Below are positions 17,601-25,886 of a stretch of DNA of 64,000 bases, one piece after another. The translations under genes and the position numbers were made by a program. Within the stretch, counting starts at the first letter, position 1; each line of letters begins with the position of its first letter. Source of the DNA: Bacteroides thetaiotaomicron VPI-5482 (GTDB lineage Bacteria; Bacteroidota; Bacteroidia; Bacteroidales; Bacteroidaceae); the NCBI RefSeq assembly GCF_000011065.1, contig NC_004663.1:744001-808000 (forward strand), given 5' to 3'. The notes below the pieces were generated by a model. It was not told where the DNA came from, made no database searches, and saw only the letters and a program-made list of their open reading frames with translations.

Positions 17601-17720
17601 TATGCTAAAATATCAAATAGTTGGCGTTACTTTTTCGTGTGCGATAACGAAAACACAAAAAATAACATTTTATTATGTAGAAAAAAATGAGGGAATGCTT
17701 CGTAGTTCACAAATAATGAT

Positions 17721-17728
17721 TAAATTTG
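17721..17728 (+). promoter_or_regulatory. -7 box before rseC-rnf operon
   Basis: TAAATTTG matches TAnnTTTG exactly, 28 nt before the rseC start. No clear TTG box is seen 19-21 nt upstream. Confidence 0.5.
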
Positions 17729-17756
17729 CCGCGATTTGTAATGTTGAGTTTGCAAA

Positions 17757-18182
17757 ATGACGAATAATACTATAAAGCATCTAGGTATTGTGGAAAACAT
17801 ACAGGGTTCTCATCTGTCGGTGAGAATCGTTCAGACGTCGGCTTGTGCGGCTTGTAGCGCAAAAGGACACTGTTCTTCGGCGGATAGTAAAGACAAAATC
17901 ATAGATATAACGGATGTTACAGCTGCTTCCTATCAGGTAGGAGAGCGGGTGATGGTGATCGGCGAAACGTCGATGGGCATGATGGCTGTAACCCTTGCAT
18001 TCATAATTCCTTTTGTACTTCTGATTGTTTCCCTGTTCGCATGGATGGCGTTGATAGGGAATGAACTGTATGCGGCTCTTCTTTCTCTGGCAGTTCTTAT
18101 TCCTTATTATTTCGTATTGTGGCTCAATAAAACGCGAATGAAACAACATTTTTCATTTACTATAAAACCAATAAATAACTAA
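17757..18182 (+). CDS. rseC: RseC/MucC-family membrane protein heading the rnf operon
   Basis: The 141-residue protein has an N-terminal cysteine cluster (SACAACSAKGHCSS, a CxxCxxxxxC form) and two membrane helices (MAVTLAFIIPFVLLIVSLFAW and LYAALLSLAVLIPYYFVLWL). This is the RseC/MucC layout. In proteobacteria RseC affects SoxR reduction together with Rnf/Rsx or the sigma-E response; in Bacteroides it regularly precedes rnfB. Here it lies 6 bases before rnfB and shares the promoter at 17721. An accessory or maturation role for Rnf is inference. Confidence 0.85.
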   Translation: MTNNTIKHLGIVENIQGSHLSVRIVQTSACAACSAKGHCSSADSKDKIIDITDVTAASYQVGERVMVIGETSMGMMAVTLAFIIPFVLLIVSLFAWMALIGNELYAALLSLAVLIPYYFVLWLNKTRMKQHFSFTIKPINN

Positions 18183-18188
18183 AACATT

Positions 18189-19070
18189 ATGAATTTGATT
18201 CTGATTGCAGTGATTTCATTGGGAGCTATAGCGCTCGTGCTGGCCGCTATTCTTTATGTAGCTTCCAAGAAATTTGCCGTGTATGAAGACCCGCGGATTG
18301 CCCAGGTGGGGGAAGTGTTGCCCCAGGCAAACTGTGGTGGATGTGGCTATCCTGGTTGTAGCGGATTTGCCGATGCTTGCGTCAAAGCCGGTTCGCTGGA
18401 TGGTAAATTCTGCCCTGTAGGCGGTCAGCCTGTCATGGCACAAATTGCTGATATTCTCGGACTGGCAGCTACTGAAGCTGAACCGATGGTAGCAGTAGTA
18501 AGATGTAACGGAAGCTGTGCCAACCGTCCGCGTATTAATCAATACGACGGTGCGAAGAGTTGCGCTATTGCCGCTTCATTGTATGGTGGAGAAACAGGTT
18601 GTAGCTACGGATGCCTCGGATGTGGCGACTGTGTGGCTGCCTGCCAGTTCGATGCTATCCACATGAATCCTGAAACGGGACTTCCGGAAGTGGATGAAGC
18701 CAAATGTACAGCTTGTGGCGCTTGTGTAAAGGCTTGTCCGAAGGCGATCATCGAGATTCGTCCGCAAGGCAAGAAATCACGCCGTGTGTACATCTCTTGT
18801 GTGAACAAAGACAAGGGAGCCGTAGCACGTAAGGCTTGTACAGTGAGCTGTATCGGCTGTGGTAAGTGTGTCAAGACTTGTCCGTTCGAAGCCATTACGC
18901 TGGAGAACAACCTGGCTTACATCGATCCGAACAAGTGTAAATCATGTCGTAAGTGCGTGGAAGTTTGTCCGCAGAACACAATTATCGAGCTGAACTTCCC
19001 TCCACGTAAACCGAAGGCGGAAGAAGCACCGAAAACAGTTGCTGCAGAAGCTCCGAAGGTAACAGAATAA
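18189..19070 (+). CDS. rnfB: Rnf complex subunit B (ferredoxin-type iron-sulfur protein)
   Basis: The 293-residue protein has one N-terminal membrane helix. Next comes the 4Fe-4S domain CGGCGYPGCSGFADAC, characteristic of RnfB, and then four further ferredoxin cysteine blocks (CLGCGDCVAAC, CTACGACVKAC, CIGCGKCVKTC, CKSCRKCVEVC). The tail is Lys/Glu/Ala-rich. RnfB takes electrons from reduced ferredoxin and passes them to RnfC. The operon order rseC-B-C-D-G-E-A is complete, so the pump should work: ferredoxin to NAD+ with Na+ or H+ export. Confidence 0.95.
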   Translation: MNLILIAVISLGAIALVLAAILYVASKKFAVYEDPRIAQVGEVLPQANCGGCGYPGCSGFADACVKAGSLDGKFCPVGGQPVMAQIADILGLAATEAEPMVAVVRCNGSCANRPRINQYDGAKSCAIAASLYGGETGCSYGCLGCGDCVAACQFDAIHMNPETGLPEVDEAKCTACGACVKACPKAIIEIRPQGKKSRRVYISCVNKDKGAVARKACTVSCIGCGKCVKTCPFEAITLENNLAYIDPNKCKSCRKCVEVCPQNTIIELNFPPRKPKAEEAPKTVAAEAPKVTE

Positions 19071-19094
19071 TAACAGAATAAAATACAGAATTGT

Positions 19095-20432
19095 ATGTTA
19101 AAGACATTTTCAATTGGTGGAGTTCATCCACACGAAAATAAATTGTCGGCACATCAACCTATCATCACAGCGGAAGTTCCTGCAAAGGCAGTTATTCTGT
19201 TGGGGCAGCACATTGGCGCACCTGCCAAACCGATAGTAGCAAAAGGTGATATGGTGAAGGTAGGCACGAAGATTGCCGAACCTGCCGGCTTCGTTTCGGC
19301 AGCAATTCACTCTTCTGTCAGTGGAAAAGTGGCGAAGATTGATACAGTAGTCGATGCGAGCGGTTATGCAAAACCTGCTATCTTTATTGATGTAGAAGGC
19401 GACGAATGGGAAGAAACCATTGACCGTAGCAAGACACTGGTCAAAGAATGTGAGCTTTCGTCCGAAGAAATCGTGAAGAAGATTGCCGATGCCGGTATCG
19501 TAGGTTTGGGTGGTGCTTGTTTCCCTACACAGGTGAAACTTTGTCCGCCTCCTTCGTTCAAGGCAGAATGTGTGATTATCAATGCGGTGGAATGTGAACC
19601 GTATCTGACTGCCGACCATCAGCTGATGCTGGAACACGCGGAAGAAGTCATGGTAGGTGTCTCCATTCTGATGAAAGCCGTGAAGGTAAATAAGGCATTT
19701 ATCGGAATTGAGAATAACAAGCCGGATGCTATTGAACTGATGACGAAAGTTGCTTCCAGTTATGCAGGCATCGAAGTTGTTCCTTTGAAAGTGAAATATC
19801 CTCAGGGTGGTGAGAAACAGCTGATTGATGCGATTACCAAACGCCAGGTGGCAAGTGGTGCGCTGCCTATCTCTACTGGGGCAGTTGTGCAGAATGTGGG
19901 TACGGCATTTGCTGTTTATGAAGCTGTTCAGAAAAATAAACCGTTGTTTGAGCGTGTGATTACCGTAACTGGTAAGTCTGTGGCCAAACCTTCCAACTTC
20001 CTGGCGCGTATCGGTACACCGATGAAACAGCTGATTGATGCTTGTGGCGGTCTGCCGGAGGATACGGGAAAAGTGATCGGTGGCGGTCCGATGATGGGTA
20101 AGGCTCTGATGAATATCGAAGTTCCTACCGCAAAAGGCAGTTCCGGTATCCTGATTATGAATCAGAAGGAAGCCAAACGTGGTGAAGCACAAACCTGTAT
20201 CCGTTGTGCAAAGTGTGTGAGCGCTTGTCCGATGGGACTGGAGCCGTACTTGCTCGGAGCTTTGTCCGAAAACGGAGATTTTGAAACAATGGAAAAAGAA
20301 AGAATCATGGATTGTATCGAGTGCGGTTCCTGTCAGTTCACTTGTCCTGCCAACCGTCCGCTGCTTGATTACTGCCGCTTGGGTAAGGGTAAAGTAGGAG
20401 CTATGATTCGTGCACGTCAAGCTAAAAAATAA
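19095..20432 (+). CDS. rnfC: Rnf complex subunit C (NADH/FMN/iron-sulfur)
   Basis: The 445-residue protein begins with the RnfC N-terminal domain (GGVHPHENK). The NADH/FMN-binding part has GLGGACFPTQVKL, NAVECEPYLTADH and KYPQGGEKQLI. It ends with two 4Fe-4S motifs, CIRCAKCVSACP and CIECGSCQFTCP. This peripheral cytosolic subunit is where NAD+ is reduced. The length matches short RnfC forms without the long repeat tail of E. coli RsxC. Confidence 0.95.
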   Translation: MLKTFSIGGVHPHENKLSAHQPIITAEVPAKAVILLGQHIGAPAKPIVAKGDMVKVGTKIAEPAGFVSAAIHSSVSGKVAKIDTVVDASGYAKPAIFIDVEGDEWEETIDRSKTLVKECELSSEEIVKKIADAGIVGLGGACFPTQVKLCPPPSFKAECVIINAVECEPYLTADHQLMLEHAEEVMVGVSILMKAVKVNKAFIGIENNKPDAIELMTKVASSYAGIEVVPLKVKYPQGGEKQLIDAITKRQVASGALPISTGAVVQNVGTAFAVYEAVQKNKPLFERVITVTGKSVAKPSNFLARIGTPMKQLIDACGGLPEDTGKVIGGGPMMGKALMNIEVPTAKGSSGILIMNQKEAKRGEAQTCIRCAKCVSACPMGLEPYLLGALSENGDFETMEKERIMDCIECGSCQFTCPANRPLLDYCRLGKGKVGAMIRARQAKK

Positions 20433-20438
20433 CGAAGT

Positions 20439-21431
20439 ATGGAAAATAAATTAATCGTATCACTATCACCCCACGTGCATGGCGGAGACAGCGTACAGAA
20501 AAATATGTATGGTGTGCTGATCGCACTGATTCCGGCTTTTCTGGTGTCGCTTTATTTCTTCGGACTGGGGGCTCTGATTGTCACGGCTACTTCGGTAGCA
20601 GCCTGTTTATTCTTCGAATGGGCGATCGTTAAATTCTTAATGAAGAAACCTGCTACAACCATTTGTGACGGTTCTGCTGTCATTACAGGTGTGTTGCTGG
20701 CATTCAATCTACCTTCCAATCTGCCTATCTGGATTATCATTCTGGGTGCACTGTTCGCAATCGGTGTAGGCAAGATGTCTTTCGGTGGTCTGGGCTGCAA
20801 CCCATTCAACCCGGCATTGGCGGGACGTGTATTCCTGTTGCTTTCTTTCCCGGTGCAGATGACAACATGGCCGGTAGTAGGTCAGCTGACATCTTATATG
20901 GACGCTACCACCGGTGCTACTCCGCTGGCATTGATGAAACAGGCTATTCACGGCGATGCAAGTGCTTTGAGCCAGATACCTGATGCGCTGACTCTGTTTA
21001 TCGGACAGAACGGCGGATGTATCGGTGAAGTAAGTGCGCTGGCACTGTTGCTCGGACTGGTATACATGCTCTGGAAAAAGATCATCACCTGGCATATTCC
21101 GGTTTCTATCATTGTGACTGTATTTGTATTTGCAGGCATTATGCACATGGTGGATCCCGAAAAGTATGTTTCTCCGATATTGCAACTACTCTCCGGAGGT
21201 CTGATGCTGGGAGCTGTCTTTATGGCAACCGACTATGTGACTTCTCCGATGAGCAAGAAAGGTATGCTGATTTACGGTGTTTGTATCGGTCTGCTGACGG
21301 TGGTTATCCGTCTGTTCGGTGCATATCCCGAAGGTATGTCATTCGCCATCCTGATTATGAATGCGTTCACTCCGCTGATTAACACCTATTGTAAACCTAA
21401 ACGCTTTGGGGAGGTAGCGAAGAAGAAATGA
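20439..21431 (+). CDS. rnfD: Rnf complex subunit D (membrane flavoprotein)
   Basis: The 330-residue NqrB/RnfD-family protein has about nine to ten membrane helices, with the GGLGCNPFNPALAGRVFL block. TTGATPLALM near residues 156-165 contains the threonine expected to carry covalent FMN ([S/T]GAT). Its end overlaps the start of rnfG (ATGA at 21428), so the two are translationally coupled. Confidence 0.95.
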   Translation: MENKLIVSLSPHVHGGDSVQKNMYGVLIALIPAFLVSLYFFGLGALIVTATSVAACLFFEWAIVKFLMKKPATTICDGSAVITGVLLAFNLPSNLPIWIIILGALFAIGVGKMSFGGLGCNPFNPALAGRVFLLLSFPVQMTTWPVVGQLTSYMDATTGATPLALMKQAIHGDASALSQIPDALTLFIGQNGGCIGEVSALALLLGLVYMLWKKIITWHIPVSIIVTVFVFAGIMHMVDPEKYVSPILQLLSGGLMLGAVFMATDYVTSPMSKKGMLIYGVCIGLLTVVIRLFGAYPEGMSFAILIMNAFTPLINTYCKPKRFGEVAKKK

Positions 21432-22141
21432 AAAAGTTACAATCATCTTTAAAGAATATGTTGCTGGTACTTACGGGCGTTACAGCTGTTTCCGTAGCGT
21501 TGCTGGCTTATGTGAACGAACTGACGAAAGGCCCTATTGCCGAAGCGAATGCAAAGACGCTGAACGAGGCCTTGAAAAAGGTGCTTCCTGAATATACCAA
21601 TAATCCGGTAGCCGAAAGCGATACTGTTTTCAGCGAGAAAGACGGAAAGAAAATCGTGGATTTCATTATCTATCCGGCCAAGAATGGCGAAAAGTGGGTA
21701 GGTTCTGCCGTTGAAGCCAAGTCAATGGGATTTGGCGGTGAACTGAAAGTGCTGGTGGGCTTTGATGCTGAAGGCAAGATTTATAACTACTCTTTATTGG
21801 CGCACGCTGAAACTCCGGGATTGGGTTCGAAAGCGGACAAATGGTTTGGAGCTTATGATCCTGCAAAGAACGAAAAACCGGTATCTCACGAAGAAAGTGC
21901 AAAGTCTATTTTGGGCATGAATCCGGGAGAGACTCCATTGGCTGTGACCAAAGACATGAATGGACAGGTAGATGCTATCACGGCTTCTACTATCACTTCA
22001 CGTGCTTTCCTGAATGCGGTGAATGCTGCTTATCAGGCATATAAAGGCGGTGAGGTGGATACGAATTCCGGAGCTTCCCAGAAAAATGAACCGGCTGTTG
22101 CACCGGAAGGTGAAGCAGCTGCTAATGACACTAATAACTAA
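21428..22141 (+). CDS. rnfG: Rnf complex subunit G (periplasmic FMN protein)
   Basis: The 237-residue protein has one N-terminal helix (MLLVLTGVTAVSVALLAYV) and an FMN-binding domain (VGFDAEGKIYNYSLLAHAETPGLG). DAITASTITSRA carries the threonine that accepts covalent FMN. The usual motif is SGATxxS, and here it reads TASTITS. The last about 30 residues are low-complexity, rich in Glu/Ala/Asn. The start overlaps the rnfD stop. Confidence 0.95.
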   Translation: MKKLQSSLKNMLLVLTGVTAVSVALLAYVNELTKGPIAEANAKTLNEALKKVLPEYTNNPVAESDTVFSEKDGKKIVDFIIYPAKNGEKWVGSAVEAKSMGFGGELKVLVGFDAEGKIYNYSLLAHAETPGLGSKADKWFGAYDPAKNEKPVSHEESAKSILGMNPGETPLAVTKDMNGQVDAITASTITSRAFLNAVNAAYQAYKGGEVDTNSGASQKNEPAVAPEGEAAANDTNN

Positions 22142-22158
22142 GAAAGGAGGAGACAGTT

Positions 22159-22743
22159 ATGAATAATTTTAAAGTAATGATGAACGGGATTATCAAAGAG
22201 AATCCTATTTTTGTGCTCCTGCTCGGTATGTGTCCTACACTGGGTACGACATCATCGGCAATCAACGGTATGGGTATGGGACTGGCCACTATGTTCGTCC
22301 TGATTTGCTCGAACGTGGTAATTTCATCTATCAAGAATCTGATTCCGGATATGGTACGCATCCCTTCATTTATCGTGGTGATCGCGTCATTCGTGACACT
22401 GTTGCAGATGATAATGCAAGCATACGTGCCCGATCTGTATGCTACCCTCGGTCTTTTCATTCCGCTGATCGTAGTAAACTGTATCGTATTGGGACGTGCG
22501 GAAGCTTTCGCAGCGAAGAACAATCCGCTGGCCTCTATGTTTGATGGTATCGGTATGGGATTTGGCTTTACCATTGCCCTGACTCTGTTGGGTGCCGTAC
22601 GTGAATTCCTCGGAACAGGTAAGATATTTAATCTGACCATTCTGCCGGAAGAATACGGAATGCTGATCTTTGTTCTGGCTCCGGGTGCCTTTATCGCTTT
22701 AGGTTATCTGATTGCCATTATTAATAGTCTGAAGAAAGCCTAA
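22159..22743 (+). CDS. rnfE: Rnf complex subunit E (membrane)
   Basis: The 194-residue NqrD/RnfE protein has six predicted helices. NPIFVLLLGMCPTLGTTSSAINGMGMG and VVNCIVLGRAEAFAAKNNP hold the conserved cysteines proposed to bind an iron-sulfur centre within the membrane between RnfA and RnfE. A ribosome site (AAGGAGG) precedes the ATG. Confidence 0.95.
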   Translation: MNNFKVMMNGIIKENPIFVLLLGMCPTLGTTSSAINGMGMGLATMFVLICSNVVISSIKNLIPDMVRIPSFIVVIASFVTLLQMIMQAYVPDLYATLGLFIPLIVVNCIVLGRAEAFAAKNNPLASMFDGIGMGFGFTIALTLLGAVREFLGTGKIFNLTILPEEYGMLIFVLAPGAFIALGYLIAIINSLKKA

Positions 22744-22765
22744 CTCTATTAAATAAGAAAAGAAT

Positions 22766-23338
22766 ATGGAATATATATTGATATTTATCTCGGCAATCTT
22801 TGTAAACAACATTGTGTTGTCGCAGTTCCTGGGAATCTGTCCGTTCCTGGGTGTTTCCAAGAAGGTGGAAACAGCGATGGGTATGAGTGCGGCAGTTGCT
22901 TTCGTGCTGACTATCGCTACCATCGTCACATTCCTGATTCAGAAGTTTGTGTTGGACGCTTTCGGATTGGGGTACTTACAGACAATCACTTTTATTCTGG
23001 TTATTGCCGGACTGGTGCAGATGGTAGAAATTATTCTGAAGAAAGTTTCTCCTTCTTTGTATCAGGCACTGGGTGTGTTCCTGCCGTTGATTACAACGAA
23101 CTGCTGTATTCTCGGTGTGGCAATCCTGGTCATCCAGAAAGACTTTGATCTGCTGACAGGTGTTGTATACGCATTCTCTACTGCTCTTGGCTTTGGTCTG
23201 GCACTGGTATTGTTTGCCGGATTGCGTGAGCAGATGACCCTGGTGAAGATTCCGAAAGGAATGCAGGGGACTCCGATTGCTTTGATTACCGCAGGTTTGC
23301 TGGCAATGGCATTCATGGGCTTCTCTGGCGTCGTGTAA
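22766..23338 (+). CDS. rnfA: Rnf complex subunit A (membrane)
   Basis: The 190-residue NqrE/RnfA protein is the six-helix inverted partner of RnfE. It has NNIVLSQFLGICPFLGVSKK near the start and ITTNCCILGVAILV, including the conserved cysteines. It is the last gene of the operon; the terminator at 23361-23420 follows. Confidence 0.95.
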   Translation: MEYILIFISAIFVNNIVLSQFLGICPFLGVSKKVETAMGMSAAVAFVLTIATIVTFLIQKFVLDAFGLGYLQTITFILVIAGLVQMVEIILKKVSPSLYQALGVFLPLITTNCCILGVAILVIQKDFDLLTGVVYAFSTALGFGLALVLFAGLREQMTLVKIPKGMQGTPIALITAGLLAMAFMGFSGVV

Positions 23339-23360
23339 AAGACTAAGTTGATAATTAGAT

Positions 23361-23420
23361 AAAGAGGCTGGAAACTCTGTCGTATGGCAACATACAGGCA
23401 GTTTGTTTCCGGCCTTTTTC
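23361..23420 (+). terminator. Terminator of the rnf operon
   Basis: The outer stem pairs GGCTGGAAAC 23366-23375 with GTTTCCGGCC 23405-23414 (one G-T). An inner hairpin GTATG-gcaa-CATAC lies in the loop, and CCTTTTTC follows. The branched shape is unusual but the U-run fits a terminator. Confidence 0.8.
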
Positions 23421-23516
23421 TTTATATCTGTTCATACCGAATATGTTTTTTATCATACCAAAACGCCCTCAAATCGTCCCGTAAGTATCTTCCTGTGAAT
23501 AAAATTGCGATAGTTT

Positions 23517-23547
23517 ATTGCATTTCCATTTTATTTCCATACATTTG
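23517..23547 (+). promoter_or_regulatory. Promoter of galE
   Basis: ATTG at 23517-23520 and TACATTTG at 23540-23547 are separated by 19 nt, a full match to the Bacteroides promoter form, about 50 nt before the start codon. Confidence 0.75.
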
Positions 23548-23596
23548 TACCTCAAACAAACTGAAAACCGAAAAACTAACCATATTTTAAAATTAT

Positions 23597-24631
23597 ATGA
23601 AAGAAAGAATTTTAGTAACGGGAGGAACGGGCTATATTGGGTCTCATACCGTTGTAGAACTACAAAACAGTGGATACGAAGTAATCATTATCGATAATTT
23701 ATCAAATTCGAGTGCTGACGTTGTTGACAATATAGAGAAAGTATCCGGTATCCGCCCAGCTTTTGAGAAACTGGATTGTCTTGATTTTGCTGGCCTTGAT
23801 GCCGTATTTGCCAAATATAAAGGAATTAAAGCGATTATTCATTTCGCAGCAAGCAAAGCAGTAGGAGAGTCGGTAGAGAAGCCGTTGCTTTATTATCGTA
23901 ACAACCTGGTTTCTTTAATCAACCTTCTGGAGTTAATGCCTAAACATGGAGTAGAAGGCATAGTGTTCTCTTCTTCCTGTACAGTATATGGTCAACCGGA
24001 TGAGTTGCCTGTAACGGAAAAGGCTCCGATCAAGAAAGCGGAATCTCCTTATGGAAATACAAAACAGATTAATGAAGAAATTATCCGTGATACAATAGCT
24101 TCCGGTGCCCCGATCAATGCTATTTTGCTGCGTTATTTCAATCCGATTGGCGCACATCCTACAGCATTGCTGGGTGAACTTCCGAACGGTGTTCCTCAAA
24201 ACCTGATTCCTTATCTGACTCAGACAGCGATGGGTATCCGTGAAAAACTAAGTGTATTCGGTGACGATTATGATACTCCTGACGGTTCTTGTATCCGTGA
24301 CTTTATCAACGTTGTTGACTTGGCTAAAGCACACGTGATTGCAATCCGTCGTATTTTGGAGCAAAAACAGAAAGAAAAAGTAGAAGTATTTAATATCGGT
24401 ACAGGACGCGGCGTTTCAGTATTGGAACTGATTAATGGCTTTGAAAAAGCTACCGGCGTTAAATTGAATTATCAGATTGTAGGCCGTCGCGCAGGTGATA
24501 TTGAAAAGGTATGGGCTAATCCCGATTATGCAAACCAGGAACTGGGTTGGAAAGCGGTAGAAACATTAGAAGATACTTTACGCTCTGCATGGAATTGGCA
24601 GCTGAAACTCCGTGAAAGAGGCATTCAGTAA
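23597..24631 (+). CDS. galE: UDP-glucose 4-epimerase
   Basis: The 344-residue extended SDR protein has the NAD-binding GGTGYIG at residues 9-15 and VIIIDNLSNS. The catalytic region SSSCTVYG is followed by SPYGNTK (active-site Tyr and Lys), and ends RRAGDIEKVWANPDYANQELGW. It interconverts UDP-glucose and UDP-galactose for galactose use and glycan precursors. It is a single gene with its own promoter and a perfect 11-bp hairpin at 24663-24690. It is housekeeping in position, not part of the capsule locus. Confidence 0.95.
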   Translation: MKERILVTGGTGYIGSHTVVELQNSGYEVIIIDNLSNSSADVVDNIEKVSGIRPAFEKLDCLDFAGLDAVFAKYKGIKAIIHFAASKAVGESVEKPLLYYRNNLVSLINLLELMPKHGVEGIVFSSSCTVYGQPDELPVTEKAPIKKAESPYGNTKQINEEIIRDTIASGAPINAILLRYFNPIGAHPTALLGELPNGVPQNLIPYLTQTAMGIREKLSVFGDDYDTPDGSCIRDFINVVDLAKAHVIAIRRILEQKQKEKVEVFNIGTGRGVSVLELINGFEKATGVKLNYQIVGRRAGDIEKVWANPDYANQELGWKAVETLEDTLRSAWNWQLKLRERGIQ

Positions 24632-24662
24632 AAAGATATTTGTTTTAATTAACATAAAAGTT

Positions 24663-24690
24663 TAAACAAATCGTTCATTCGATTTGTTTA
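24663..24690 (+). terminator. Hairpin after galE
   Basis: TAAACAAATCG 24663-24673 and CGATTTGTTTA 24680-24690 form a perfect 11-bp stem around TTCATT. There is no long U-run after it, so termination strength is uncertain. Confidence 0.55.
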
Positions 24691-24718
24691 TTAGATGCTA
24701 ATCAGCTTGATCTGTTTG

Positions 24719-24855
24719 TGAGTATGTGAATATGAGTAAATGGTACTTATGCCTCTCCGGCATAGACAGGTATGATTGCATAGTAGTTTTGTCGTGTTTT
24801 ATTTTGTGTTTGTGTTGTGACGGTACTACGACGGGAGTCGTGGTACCGTTTTTTG
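24719..24855 (+). ncRNA. Candidate small RNA between galE and ispE
   Basis: TCTGTTTG at 24711-24718 is one base off TAnnTTTG. Downstream is a hairpin TATGCC-TCTCC-GGCATA (24748-24764) that exposes a CU-rich loop. The stretch ends in a 13-bp GGGA-loop stem at 24820-24849 followed by TTTTTT. That terminator points to the + strand although the next gene (ispE) is on the - strand, and galE already has its own hairpin, so a separate short transcript fits. A short frame across it (24726-24917) runs through the terminator and is not convincing. Confidence 0.4.
24820..24854 (+). terminator. Strong intrinsic terminator
   Basis: ACGGTACTACGAC 24820-24832 pairs with GTCGTGGTACCGT 24837-24849 (one G-T) around a GGGA loop, followed by TTTTT. 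It can only act on + strand transcripts. Confidence 0.85.
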
Positions 24856-24863
24856 TTACTCTT

Positions 24864-25688
24864 TTACAGCCTGCCTTTAAAACAGAATACGTTAGTTCCC
24901 CAATCAGTTTCAGGTAAAGTCCCTTCCGGCTCGAACAATCCATATACGGAAGAACCGGAACCGCTCATAGAGGCATAAACAGCCCCTTGCCTGTATAGCT
25001 CGGCTTTAATTTCTCCGATCACCGGATGCTGGGGGAATACGCTGTCTTCAAAATCATTGATTAATATCTCTTTCCATTCATTTACCGGGCGTTTGATCGC
25101 TTCTTTGATCGAGTATTCGGGATGATGAGGGTGAATATTGGCGAAAGCTTCCCGCGTTGATACGAATACATCCGGTTTGATGATCAGAATCTGATATCCT
25201 TTTAAGGATAGTGGAATGGGGGAGAATATGTTACCGACTCCTTCGGCAAAGGTCGGGGCGTTTCTGATAAAGAAAGCGCAGTCTGCTCCCAAAGTTGCGG
25301 CATATATTTCCAGCTGATCTTCGGATAAATTCAGCTGAAAGTGTTCGTTGAGTAATTTCAGCATGAAAGCCGCGTCTGATGAGCCTCCTCCCAGTCCGGC
25401 ACCGGAAGGAATGTGTTTGTACAGATGGATCTCGATAGGACAGAGGTGAAACTCTTTATCTAATAGCAGATATGCTTTCACCACTAAATTGTCTTCCGGA
25501 TTACCGGATATCTCCATTCCGTACTGATGCAGGGAGAACTTTTTGTCCGCTTCGGGGCTGGTCCGGATTTCCAGCGCATCTTCGAGAGCGACGGGGTAGA
25601 ATACGGTTTCGAGGTTGTGATATCCGTCCGGACGCTTCTCGGTAATAGAGAGTCCCAGGTTTATTTTTGCGTTTGGGAAAGTGATCAT
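24864..25688 (-). CDS. ispE: 4-diphosphocytidyl-2-C-methyl-D-erythritol kinase
   Basis: The 274-residue GHMP kinase starts FPNAKINLGLSITEKRPDGYH, typical of IspE with the catalytic Lys8. It has the ATP-binding PSGAGLGGGSSDA at residues 94-106 and SMSGSGSSVYGLFE near the C-terminus. It phosphorylates the fourth intermediate of the methylerythritol phosphate route to isoprenoids, including undecaprenyl phosphate used by the capsule system. It is transcribed away from dnaB. Confidence 0.95.
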   Translation of the reverse strand: MITFPNAKINLGLSITEKRPDGYHNLETVFYPVALEDALEIRTSPEADKKFSLHQYGMEISGNPEDNLVVKAYLLLDKEFHLCPIEIHLYKHIPSGAGLGGGSSDAAFMLKLLNEHFQLNLSEDQLEIYAATLGADCAFFIRNAPTFAEGVGNIFSPIPLSLKGYQILIIKPDVFVSTREAFANIHPHHPEYSIKEAIKRPVNEWKEILINDFEDSVFPQHPVIGEIKAELYRQGAVYASMSGSGSSVYGLFEPEGTLPETDWGTNVFCFKGRL

Positions 25689-25803
25689 ATTCGTTCTGAA
25701 TTATTATTTTTGAATTTTAAATTATGGGTTGCGAATTTATGCTATTGGTGACAAAGTTACTAAAATCTTCATTTTTCCTTATCTTTTCTTCATTATTATA
25801 TTC

Positions 25804-25811
25804 TATCTTTG
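25804..25811 (+). promoter_or_regulatory. -7 box of dnaB promoter
   Basis: TATCTTTG is an exact TAnnTTTG box 75 nt before the dnaB start. The upstream TTG box is not obvious. Confidence 0.5.
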
Positions 25812-25886
25812 TCATCCCTTTCGGATTTTACTATGTATAAAAGCCGGGGATCATAAATTGTAAATCATAAAATTGTATATAAGCAG

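Noticed and set aside
19110..20420. 436-codon open frame on the - strand
   Set aside because: It lies entirely opposite rnfC, is rich in His/Thr/Arg as expected from the antisense of a codon-biased gene, and has no recognisable domain.
23384..23590. 68-codon frame after rnfA
   Set aside because: It starts within the rnf terminator hairpin and covers the galE promoter; not a credible gene.
24726..24917. 63-codon frame MNMSKWYLCLSGIDRYDC and on
   Set aside because: It would run through the strong terminator at 24820-24854 and into the end of ispE. A leader peptide was considered, but no + strand gene follows that it could control. The region is better explained as a short RNA.
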